A stretch of 12,365 bases of DNA from Phlegmacium glaucopus (taxonomy: Eukaryota > Basidiomycota > Agaricomycetes > Agaricales > Cortinariaceae), in NCBI GenBank assembly GCA_015039465.1, contig MU130446.1:116837-129201 (forward strand). The letters run 5' to 3'. The first letter of the stretch is position 1. Every line of letters starts with the position of its first letter. Position numbers and translations under genes: made by a program. The notes beneath the pieces are model-generated. The model was given only the letters and a program-made list of their open reading frames with translations, did not search any database and was not told the origin of the DNA. Below are positions 1 to 7,201 of this stretch, in pieces.

Positions 1-345
1 CTATTTTCTCATCTTTGTTGATGCCGAGTTGAAGGTTGGCGAGTTTTTCATGTTCATCTCAAGATAATCCTTTGATCAGGGAATGGATGTCTTTGACCGA
101 GAGTTTCTTCTGGTCGTTTTGGTAGTTGTTGTTGTTCGAGGATCCTTGGCTTCTATTTCCTTGGTATCCTCCCTTCTTCTCTTTGCAGTCTCTGGAAATG
201 TGACCAGGCTTGTCGCATTTGAAGCACAGGCCTTTTCGCATGTATTCTCCTCGTTTCTCATAGCTCATTGCGTCAACATCCATAGCATCTGGGTTGTTTT
301 GTCTGTTGTTGGAGGACCAATTCCTCCCTTCGTATTTGGTTTTTC
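1..345 (-). pseudogene. gag: Gag C-terminal part with CCHC zinc knuckle, interrupted by TGA
   Basis: This is the continuation of Gag in the next frame. Around 190-230 it encodes CFKCDKPGHISRDC, a perfect CX2CX4HX4C zinc knuckle, which in LTR retrotransposons binds the element RNA. After a Gly/Asn/Gln-rich linker it reads SVKDIHSLIKGLS and meets TGA at 59-61. The same frame then stays open to base 1 and still looks like coding sequence (DEHEKLANLQLGINKDEKI). The TGA may be a nonsense change (CGA to TGA is the simplest route) or a read-through stop between Gag and Pol. With a frameshift also present, decay is the simpler explanation. The reading frame leaves the window. Confidence 0.72.
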
Positions 346-981
346 TTCTCTGTATTCTGGGTCATAGGGTTTCTTGTTTGGTTGTTCTGACATCAAGATC
401 GCCATTGCGAATCGATATTGTGAATCATATTGAATTGCTCTGTCTTTCCAGCCTTTGATGGTCATGGGAACATCTAGGCTTAGTAAGATTTTTTGCATCA
501 AGGATGGGTTTAGGATTTTTCGGAACATATGGATCAGATGGATGTTGTCTGATGCACTCGTTTCTTCTAATCTGGCTTGTCGTGTCAAGAGGGAGAATTT
601 GGTGACGATTTGTTCGGCTGACTTCTTTCCTTGTCTTAGGAGGGTCAGTTTGTGGATTGCGTCTTGGGTTCGGTTTACTTCTTTGAACTGTTTGGTGATT
701 GTGTCGTAAAAGGCATCGAGGGCTGGGAGAGTGATTTTCCCAGTTGCATCAGTGATGCTGTCGATCCATGTCTCTTTCCACTGACCGGCCTCTCTGTTGT
801 TTATAAAGGAAAGGATGAAAGTGATCTTTGGTCCATCTTGGTTGTAGAGTTTGTCATTTACGCTGAAGTAAATTTTACATTCTTGGAGGAAAGTCCTCAC
901 TTTTCGTCTATTGCCGGTGAAGGGCGTTGGTTTGTTGAGATTTAATTCTCTTGGGACATGGGTAGATGTTTCTCCAGCCAT
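265..981 (-). pseudogene. gag: Gag polyprotein, capsid region (Ty3/Gypsy type), frameshifted
   Basis: This 238-residue reading frame would make the N-terminal and capsid part of Gag, which coats the element RNA in cytoplasmic virus-like particles. The start is the ATG at 979-981 (MAGETSTHVPREL), in a good context (AAACAATGG). Residues of about 15-40 contain FTGNRRKVRTFLQECKIYF. Residues of about 65-190 hold the conserved helical core (AGQWKETWID, LDAFYDTITKQF, LRQGKKSAEQIVTKF). The last 15-20 residues are out of frame: the neighbouring frame gives the expected Asn/Met/Asp-rich linker (NNPDAMDVDAMS) leading into the zinc knuckle. The lesion is therefore a single-base indel near 330-350, probably in the A/T run there. 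Known of the family: Gag of this type runs unbroken into a CCHC knuckle. Inferred: this copy is a pseudogene. Confidence 0.8.
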
Positions 982-1317
982 TGTTTGTTTGTTTGGGTTT
1001 GGTTTTGTAGAAGTGTAGAAGTCCTTGCTCTATCTTCTTATACTGGATCAAGTATTTAACTTTTCACAGTATTTGTTCGGATTGGTTTGTCTGTTTTTGG
1101 TTTTGGCTAGATATAACCAACGCTTCTAAGAAGAGAGTGTGTAGGAATACTGTAGCTAATTCTTTTGTTACAACTTTGAACAGTTCAGAGAGTTCTGACC
1201 GTAAACAGTCGTATAAAGGTCGTTCATTCATTCGTTGAGCTCAGAAGAATGCTAAGAGAGGTTGTCTCAAAGCAGAGTCTTAGGAGTTTGAGGAAGTTTG
1301 AGAGTATAAGCAACCAG
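982..1317 (-). other. Untranslated leader of the Gypsy element
   Basis: About 335 bases lie between the gag ATG and the tentative LTR edge. No reading frame here looks coding. Next to the LTR edge, 1302-1316 reads on the minus strand as TGGTTGCTTATACTC. It starts with TGG, as a tRNA primer-binding site must, one base inside the LTR boundary. The tRNA it would match is not recognised, so the primer-binding-site call is tentative. Confidence 0.35.
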
Positions 1318-1972
1318 TGGTAGATTCTCAAGAATTAGCTACCGTTACATCGAGTAGTAAATAGTGTATTTATAGTAAAAGGAAGAGAGTTGTGCATGGA
1401 TGAAACAAGCGCATGTGAAAGAGTATGCATGGTTAATAATAGATGAAACAATGAAAAATGGAAGGTAAGCATGTGAGAGCAGAGATGAAAGGAAAGCATA
1501 AGGTGCATGTGTATGAAACAGGCATGTGTTCGGTGGAGATAAAGAAAAGAAAAGAAAGTTCATAACAGGGACAGTGACAGTAAGGGACTGAAAAAGCAAA
1601 ATTAGGGAAGGAATTCACTGGAATTCCACTGAGATGATGACTGTAAGAGACTGAGATGTGAATTGGGGGAAAACTAGGGAGAACTAAGAGGAACTAGGGG
1701 AAAGACTAGGGAAAACTGCCTATCCTGGTACAAAAGAGCAGTATTTATACCCTAAGGACAAGGCTATGTAGAACAATAAAAAGAAAGAAGTATGCACTGT
1801 CAAAGGAAGAAAGATGAAGAGACGACAGCTGCAAGAAGAAAAGAACATGGAAAAGAAGAAAGAATAATAAAAAAATCTCTAAAATGTCAAAGTGTGAGAG
1901 AAAAGAAGGAAAGGCAGTGTGTATAGTCCAATAGCAAAAATATATGAACTCCATAGCTGTGTGGTCATGTCA
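1318..1972 (-). repeat. Tentative 5' LTR of the Gypsy element
   Basis: The proposed LTR is about 655 bp. On the minus strand it would start TGACATGACC and end CTACCA, giving the usual TG...CA ends, with a TGG-starting primer-site candidate directly inside. It contains two TATAAATA boxes in the sense of transcription and many short purine-rich repeats on the plus strand (AACTAGGG-like units at 1665-1715). The partner 3' LTR lies outside the window, so the boundaries cannot be confirmed and could be off by tens to hundreds of bases. Confidence 0.35.
1742..1749 (-). promoter_or_regulatory. TATA box in the tentative LTR
   Basis: The minus strand reads GGGTATAAATACTGC. A second TATAAATA lies at 1367-1374. 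The upstream box would place transcription start near 1710 and leave a long R-U5. The downstream box is only about 50 bases from the proposed LTR edge. Both are perfect matches to the core element, but use is inferred from position only. Confidence 0.4.
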
Positions 1973-2790
1973 AAATGTGAAAGGTCCTGAGTCAACACTT
2001 GAAAGATGCAGCCTTGTTTCCAAGAAAATACCACTTGCCCATGATCCTATGTTGCACAGCCTTGATAACACTTGACATACTGCAAGAATAATCCTCTGCT
2101 GCTGATTCATCTGCAACTCCTGCTTAGTTGTGATCCTTCTGGACTTCCTAAAGTACCATAAAGATGATGGAGATGATCCAGATACAGTGTGAATGTTGGT
2201 TTTGGCAGTGAATGATAAGATAAGAGATAGATAAGCGAGGATAAGGGACATCCAGGAGCGAGGTATAGCAAGGTAGATAGCTTAGGGGAAGACTTGTGGG
2301 TCCATAGCCACAACAACAATGACAAAGCCTTTTACATAATGGGATATGTAGCTGATGTGTCCATAGATGGGCTGTTCTTGAAATGATGGGCCATAGATGT
2401 GATCAAATGCAAGCCGATGACTGATGTGAATAGTAGATTGATTGTTTTGTTGTATCGCTAGCCAAGGAACAAAGGGATGGTGAATGTGTAGGCACACATC
2501 AATAGTGTAAATGATAGAGAGTGTAGTGAAAGACATTGGTAATAAGATGAGGATGATAACGTTGAATGAATGATTTTATTGACCAGGAACGTGATTCAGG
2601 GCTGCTTCCAAAACAGGCAAGTGAATTCAAAGTCCGCTTTATTTTCATGATGGCAACTCTTAAGCTTTTTACCCATGCTGCTACCAATCAACATTGGTGC
2701 ACAATAATGACCCCTCCTTCACCACCACTGTTATGAACCTCACAACTGCAATGATGACAATGAAGACAAACATGTTGGAATATTTTGCAG
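1973..2790. other. Intergenic DNA without recognisable gene
   Basis: About 820 bases of AT-rich, purine/pyrimidine-mixed sequence. Open frames here (the longest about 90 codons, minus strand) have no recognisable motif, no cysteine/histidine or hydrophobic pattern of a family, and biased low-complexity translations. It could be diverged transposon DNA or the flank of an older insertion. I see no RNA gene and no clear terminal repeats. Confidence 0.5.
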
Positions 2791-2948
2791 CTAGAACAGT
2801 TGAATTGTAAGTCTCAACCTTTTTGATAAAAGTTGGTTTAATTATTATACCTAGAACAGTTGAATTGTAACTAGGTTATTATTAGAAGTAGTATTAAGTG
2901 AATAAACAAATGAACTCACGTCTCAACCTTTTTGATAAAAGTTGAGAC
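2791..2948. repeat. Interleaved short direct repeats (A-B-A-B) with a hairpin
   Basis: A 20-base repeat (starting CTAGAACAGTT) occurs exactly at 2791-2810 and 2851-2870. A 25-base repeat (starting GTCTCAACC) occurs exactly at 2811-2835 and 2920-2944. In the second copy GTCTCAAC (2920-2927) pairs with GTTGAGAC (2941-2948) to form a perfect 8-bp stem. Exact identity suggests recent local duplication or footprints of a mobile element. Confidence 0.85.
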
Positions 2949-3059
2949 TTGTAGTAAATAAAACTCCATCACTAAAAGAGTGTGATTATGTAATAGGAGA
3001 AAATAACTCAAACAAAAAGATAAAGAAAATGGTAAGATAAATAAGAATCAACAGAATGA

Positions 3060-3190
3060 TACTCACACAAATTCAACAAAACAAGCAACAACAACAATGA
3101 TTGGAGGTCACAGAGGACAACAACAACAACTGGCAACAACAACCATAACTAGCAATGACAATGACAACAACAACAACCTAGCAACAACAG
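3060..3190. repeat. CAA-rich low-complexity sequence
   Basis: Dense runs of CAACAACAA and CAATGACAA give a trinucleotide-rich, almost G-free strand. Similar CAA/CCACAA sequence fills the spaces between the hairpin repeats further right, so it probably belongs to the same repeat family. Confidence 0.8.
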
Positions 3191-3194
3191 GAAC

Positions 3195-3906
3195 AGCTCT
3201 ACCCTAGAGGGGTGGTATGTTTTTTTTCTTCTTTTTATTTCACTCCACTAACATTATTTATTAGCTTCCAACAATGACTGTGAACAGCAACAACAGCTAC
3301 GGCTCTACCCCCCTCGGGCCCTCGCTAGAGGGGTGGTATGTTTTTTTTTTCTTTTCACTTTACTACACTAACCATATTTATTAGCTTCCAACCATGACCA
3401 CAAACAACCACAATGGCTAACAACCACAACAGCAGTTCTACACCCCTTCACTAGGGGGGTGGTTTTTTTTTTTTTTCTATTTTTTTTTTAGTATACTAAT
3501 ATTTTCCTTATTAGCTTCAAACAACCACAATGAATGGCTAACAATGGCAACAATGGCTAACGACAACAACCCATGACAACCCAACAAGACAACACCACCA
3601 CCACCACTTCCCCTGCCACATAACCCACCACCACACCTTTGCCATGTCAGAACCCCAACAACAACAACACCACCACCACCACTTCCCCTGCCACGTTGAA
3701 CAACAGCTAACAACCCACAACAATCCACCACCACACCTTTGCCATGTTAGACCAGACAACAATGACACCACAACCACCTCCCCCGCCACATCAAACAATG
3801 GCTAATGACCACAGTGACAGCTCTACCCCCCTTGCTAGGGGGGTGGTTTGTTTTTTTTTTTAAATTTTAATTTCACTCTACTAACTTTTTACTTATTAGC
3901 TTCAAA
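3195..3906. repeat. Four dispersed copies of a hairpin plus poly-T repeat unit
   Basis: Copies lie at 3195-3270, 3302-3390, 3434-3520 and 3819-3906. Each has AGCTCTACC-type sequence, a C-run/G-run inverted repeat (best in copy 4: six C at 3826-3831 and six G at 3838-3843 around TTGCTA), GGTGGT, a long T run, a T/A-rich stretch with CTACTAAC-like sequence, and TTATTAGCTTC(C/A)AAC. Spacing between copies is about 107, 132 and 385 bases, with CAA/CCACAA-rich filler between. Read on the other strand, each unit is an A run followed by a G/C hairpin. Origin unknown: it may be a degenerate minisatellite or part of a small non-coding element. Confidence 0.8.
3590..3795. repeat. CCACCACCAC-rich duplicated block
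   Basis: Between copies 3 and 4 of the hairpin unit, a block with CCACCACCACTTCCCCTGCC, then CCCACCACCACACC, then TTTGCCATGT(C/T)AGA occurs twice (about 3598-3650 and 3671-3750). A third partial copy of its start, CACCTCCCCCGCCACAT, begins near 3775. This explains the larger gap between copies 3 and 4. The minus-strand open frames over it translate to Gly/Val/Trp low-complexity sequence and are not genes. Confidence 0.75.
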
Positions 3907-3996
3907 CAACCACAATAAATGCCAACTACCCCACAACTACCCCACCACAACCCACCACAACCTCCCCTCCACATTGTGCTACCCATAGCCCACCAC

Positions 3997-4403
3997 TAGT
4001 GATTGTCAAGGGTTTCAAAACCCCTGGAGGGTCTGGGGTAAGGGTTGGCATTTTGTACCCTTGGAAAACCCTTACCCTTGACAAGGGTTCAAGGGTTTTC
4101 AAGGGTTTTTCAAGGGTTTTGATTTCTATTTTTAACATAACATTTTGTCAAAATCTTAGCTTTTTTCTGCTTCCAAGTTATATAAATTCTACATTATTGG
4201 ATTTAATAAGTATAAAACTGTACAATAAACTAAATATTGCAATATTTCCTTGTTTAAGGCAAAAATATGTGAATTTGACATATTGAGGCAGTTATCTATT
4301 CTAAATTACATGTAATAGAGCTATTAATGCTTGATAAGGTAAATAAAACATGGTAGGTAATCAGATTTATATATATATAAAGCCTTAGAGTAATACCCTT
4401 GAC
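3997..4403. mobile_element. Possible small non-autonomous DNA transposon (hAT-like ends)
   Basis: The left end reads TAGTGATTGTCAAGGGTTT and the right end, inverted, reads CAGGGGTATGGTCAAGGGTA. A perfect 9-bp inverted pair, GTCAAGGGT (4005-4013) and ACCCTTGAC (4395-4403), lies within these. The left end is packed with subterminal structure: GGGTAAGGGTT (4036-4046) pairs with AACCCTTACCC (4067-4077), ACCCTTGAC recurs at 4074-4082, and CAAGGGTTTT is repeated in tandem to about 4120. The middle (4126-4390) is AT-rich with no gene. TAG(T/G)G-type ends and GGGT-rich subterminal repeats suit hAT-type elements. No matching 8-bp target duplication was seen, so the boundary is unsure. Confidence 0.35.
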
Positions 4404-4433
4404 CATACCCCTGTACCCTTCATACCCCTCAAA

Positions 4434-4505
4434 ACCCCTTACCCTTACCCTCCAAAACCCCTACCCTTGGACAGGGGTAGGGGTTTGGAGGGTAAGGGTA
4501 AGGGT
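4434..4505. repeat. Near-perfect palindrome of ACCCTT/AAGGGT repeats
   Basis: The left arm (4434-4466) and right arm (4474-4505) are reverse complements apart from two single-base insertions, with a 7-base loop TTGGACA. The arms consist of CCCTTA, CCCTCC and AACCCCTACCC motifs, the same vocabulary as the block at 3997-4120. The symmetry is strong enough for cruciform or RNA hairpin formation. Confidence 0.9.
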
Positions 4506-4584
4506 ACAGAAGTTTTACCTCAGGGTCACAACCCACCACCCATCTCAGCCCACCCATTTTGCACCTGTATGACAAGGAATATGT

Positions 4585-4664
4585 ACATACAACAACAAAT
4601 ATGCATGTACAACACCAAATATGCATGTACAACAATGAATACACACATACAACAATGAATAGGT
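4585..4664. repeat. 20-bp tandem repeat, four units
   Basis: Units at 4585, 4605, 4625 and 4645 follow A(C/T)(A/G)TACAACAA(C/T)(A/G)AAT with a variable 4-base end (ATGC, ATGC, ACAC, AGGT). It is a short degenerate minisatellite in CAA-rich sequence with no coding potential. Confidence 0.8.
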
Positions 4665-4845
4665 GCCTACAATGATGACAATGGCCACTACCCCTCACCC
4701 AGGGTTCTTTCCTTAATTAATCCTTATTTTTTGTAGCCTACAACCATGACACCAGCAACTCCCCCTTACTGGGGTATTATATATTATTTTTGTATTTTAA
4801 TACTATTAGTATTAGTTGAAATAAATAGCATTTAATAATTCTAAC

Positions 4846-4985
4846 TAGGGATTGTCGCAGGTAACCTGTGGGTAACTCGGCAGCAACCTGTACCCCACCC
4901 ACAGGGACCCGTACCTGCTGACCCCATGGGTTTACCTGTCAAAACAAGCCCAAAAACACCCAAAACAGCCCAGAAATAAGGGAGA
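4846..4985. repeat. Fragment resembling an hAT-type terminus
   Basis: TAGGGATTGTC at 4846-4856 matches the end at 3997-4007 in 10 of 11 bases. It is followed by GGTAACCTGTGGGTAAC, CCCACCCACAGGGACCCG, TACCTGCTG and GGGTTTACCTGTC, that is, alternating GGT/ACC subterminal repeats in both orientations. The opposite end is not found in the window, so this is at most a solo end or a truncated copy. Confidence 0.35.
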
Positions 4986-5104
4986 TATGTGCTAAATGAT
5001 AGTTACTTCAGGATTCTGATCCCGGTGCCCCCTTGCAAGTATTTACTATTAAGTAATAAGTAGGCCTTGTAACAGACCTTAGAATGGGCTCAGAATTAAT
5101 TGGA

Positions 5105-5220
5105 ATGTGCTTGGACTCCACTTGGACTCAGTTTGGAATCTACTTAGTAACTTGGACTTCAAGTGGACTCTGTTCAGAATCCACTTGGAATGCTCGGACC
5201 CCACTCAGGTTCCACTCTGA
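5105..5220. repeat. Degenerate CTTGGACT/GGAATCC repeat
   Basis: CTTGGACTCC, CTTGGACTCA, TTGGAATCT, CTTGGACTTC, AGTGGACTCT, CTTGGAATGC and related words recur with roughly 12-base spacing, including inverted versions such as AAGTGGACT. It is a diverged short-period repeat, perhaps a transposon end. The 65-codon open frame over it is not a gene. Confidence 0.6.
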
Positions 5221-5275
5221 ACTGCAGGGCACTGTAAAGTACTGGAGGAATGAGAGCCATGTCTCAATATTTCAT

Positions 5276-5316
5276 ATGTGACACCTATGTGACGCATGTG
5301 TCACATGGTGTCACAT
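5276..5316. repeat. Palindrome of GTGACAC/GTGTCAC words
   Basis: ATGTGACACC (5276-5285) pairs with GGTGTCACAT (5307-5316). Inside, TATGTGAC and GTGTCACA largely pair too, leaving a small centre near GCAT. It lies just left of the retrotransposon promoter-side region and may mark its 5' boundary, but no matching copy is seen at the 3' side. Confidence 0.75.
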
Positions 5317-5454
5317 AACCCGAGTGTTGGTGCACCTGAGCCGAGACATCAACAATCACAGTGTAAGATCACAAACAGTCTATCACTAGAACCTGAACCA
5401 ATTTGTGTCAAGAATGACATTCCAACGTTAAACAGTCAATCCTAGACATCCCAA

Positions 5455-5519
5455 GGAGAGACATAGCGAAGGGCATAAAAAGACGATGGTTGTGCTTTCC
5501 CTTCGCTCACTGTCTCTCC
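5455..5519 (+). promoter_or_regulatory. Leader hairpin of the retrotransposon with TATA-like loop
   Basis: GGAGAGACA-T-AGCGAAGGG (5455-5473) pairs with CCCTTCGCT-CAC-TGTCTCTCC (5499-5519), about 18 base pairs with a small internal loop. The apical loop holds CATAAAAAG (5474-5482), a TATA-like word about 180 bases before the first Gag ATG. It could be a promoter element or an RNA structure for packaging or priming. Confidence 0.45.
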
Positions 5520-5582
5520 CAGGTACGATCTTACTTCAAGCTGTGACTCAAGTCGCCTTCCTTCACTCACTATCTCTCGCAG
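5501..5582 (+). repeat. Two direct copies of a CTTCGCTCACTGTCTCTCCC-type repeat
   Basis: The 22-base word at 5501-5522 recurs at 5561-5582 with a few substitutions, including CTTCGCTC to CTTCACTC (a CpG to CpA change). The spacing is exactly 60 bases. The first copy is also the right arm of the leader hairpin. Repeats like these in the leader may be remnants of the element's terminal repeat system. Confidence 0.7.
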
Positions 5583-5652
5583 TGGTGTCTTAGTACCAGA
5601 GTATTTATTAGTCGCTATCTATCCTCCATCGTGCTAGAGACACACTCAAACC

Positions 5653-7201
5653 ATGACAAATGGCTCTGACTCCAGGACCGACTTCTCATTTGCAGCTGGA
5701 CCATCCGAATCTGATCCTTCAGGATCTAAGTCGTCCGAGTCTACTCTATCGTCTGACCAGCCCAGTTCTTGTTGAAATTTGTAATGTCGGTTTGAAGTAT
5801 ACGTATCTAGACGAGAGCGCTAACGATGTGGAGCTTAAGCTAGAGGGGGAATCCGCAGTATATTGGTTCAAACCGATGGGGTATTCCGTCCCCAAAGGTT
5901 TAGTACTTATACATATGTGTCGTGGCTACGAGTACATATCACTATTGGCTACTTATTCCTGCTATCTACTCTGGTCCATATCGATACGATCAGCTCGCAC
6001 TGTAACTGATAATTTCAACAGTTCTTCCAACAATGGAGATCACCAGTCACAACCCTCCTCCTTCACTCAACCATCGGACCCTTCTCCAGAGAATGAACAT
6101 ATCAGACTCATCACAGAACTTGAGTTATCGGTTGAACAATTTAGAAAAGGATCCACCACCAAATCAGAAGCAATCTCATCAATCTTATGAATCCTCAGAG
6201 AGAACTCTAATGTCGCGGGTTCTAAATCCCAAAAGGAAACAACCTTCAACTCCTACCTTTCCAAGATCGTCTCTTTCCAACAACCAATCCATGAACAATC
6301 CAGAACTGAGTCTCAACCGTCATTACCGAAGGAACCAAACCTCATTCACGAGCAAGGTGAAAAAAGACCTTCTCAAGACAGGGACGAGAACGAGTTCGGA
6401 GAAGAAGAAGACAAACGACTTAAGCGCCAAAAACTCTTTGAATCAGACATGCCTTGGTTTGACTCAAACAATGAATCCACTGCCGACCTTATTCACCCCA
6501 GTAGCCAAGAAACCCGTCAGCTATTGCGAATCTATCACGGAGACATTGCCAAAGCAAAATTCTATGCGAAAATCACCCCCAATTCACCATCTGGTATCCC
6601 CTCTTCGCAATGGGAATAAATTTTCAAAGGAGATTCCATCGACCTTAACCAGATCCTCATGTCACTCAACCATACTGTCGTTGATGAAGAGAGAAAGGGT
6701 CGCCTGGGAGACGCAGAAGTGTCTTTCGGTTTTCCAGAGTCCAAAAAACATGTTAGAACATCCTCGGAATGGTCGACCACCTGGAGACAAGCTGCAAAAG
6801 CAATTTCCTTCACTTTCCCCCATCGTCGAGATGAATTGTTCAACTACGGGGACTACATTGAAGAAGAATTTGCAGCCAAAATACCATCATCCCACCACTG
6901 GATCATCTTGTACAATATCGCACTCAGAAACGAAGTCGGCGCTGGCCAACACACCCTTCTTACCAACACCCACCAATTCACTCGACTTTACTCCACCATC
7001 ATCATGCCAGACGGAATCAAATCTCACTCTTCCTCAACTTTCACCAAAAGATCAAGCAACAACATTCAAACCCCCAGAAAACCAGACATTTGCAACAAGT
7101 TCAACAATGGAACCTGCAAATTCTCTGAATCCAATTGCAGGTATCGACACCTATGCAAAAACTGCAAGAAACCAGGATACTCCAGCAAGGATTGCCCGTG
7201 A
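5653..7201 (+). pseudogene. gag: Gag-like nucleocapsid protein of the tyrosine-recombinase element
   Basis: The core is in one frame from about 6000 to 7201. An N-terminal helix region (LITELELSVEQFRKGSTTKSEAI, shortened here to its first words LITELELSVEQFRKG) is followed by MPWFDSN (about 6453), TRQLLRIYHGDIAKAKF, PNSPSGIPSSQWE, then TWRQAAKAISFTFPHRRDEL and YGDYI, which form the conserved Gag core. The C-terminus has a CX7CX6CX3H finger (7091 on) and then CKNCKKPGYSSKDC, a knuckle whose usual His is Tyr. Two stops interrupt it: TGA at 6188-6190 and TAA at 6617-6619, the latter after QWE where the family has Arg. At the 5' end, ATG 5653 opens a different frame rich in Ser, Pro and Asp (MTNGSDSRTDFSFAAGPSES) that stops at 5773. 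The frame from ATG 5660 stays open but translates to an unlikely hydrophobic run around 5900-6000. An intron ending at CTGATAATTTCAACAG (6021) or a rearrangement would explain this. Confidence 0.75.

Larger units (their letters stand above)
1..1972 (-). mobile_element. 5' part of a Ty3/Gypsy-type LTR retrotransposon
   Basis: On the minus strand, reading leftwards from about 1972, there is a tentative LTR, a leader of about 335 nt, and a gag gene with a capsid-like region followed by a CCHC zinc knuckle. The rest of the element (protease, RT, RNase H, integrase, 3' LTR) would lie beyond base 1 and cannot be seen. The Gag style (an FTGNRRKVRTFLQECKIYF-like start, a retrotransposon-Gag central domain, then CxxCxxxxHxxxxC) is that of fungal Ty3/Gypsy elements. 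The copy is damaged by one frameshift and one in-frame TGA, so it is probably not autonomous. Assignment to Gypsy rather than another LTR group rests on Gag alone. Confidence 0.75.

Noticed and set aside
2680..2740. LTR edge plus primer-binding site of a second LTR element (ACATTGGTGC)
   Set aside because: No matching tRNA end, no second LTR and no adjacent gag were found.
3477..3798. Minus-strand Gly/Val/Trp-rich open frames
   Set aside because: They are translations of CCACCA/CAACAA repeats with no start context, domain or codon pattern.
3997..4505. Telomeric or subtelomeric repeat array
   Set aside because: Units are AAGGGT/CAAGGGTTTT rather than TTAGGG, occur in both orientations as inverted repeats, and lie in the middle of transposon DNA.
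4585..4664. CRISPR-like regular array
   Set aside because: Units are contiguous 20-bp tandem repeats without unique spacers, in a eukaryotic setting.
5820..5890. tRNA-like B box (GGTTCAAACC) in the gag leader
   Set aside because: The T arm does not pair, and no A box, anticodon arm or acceptor stem is found at the right spacing.
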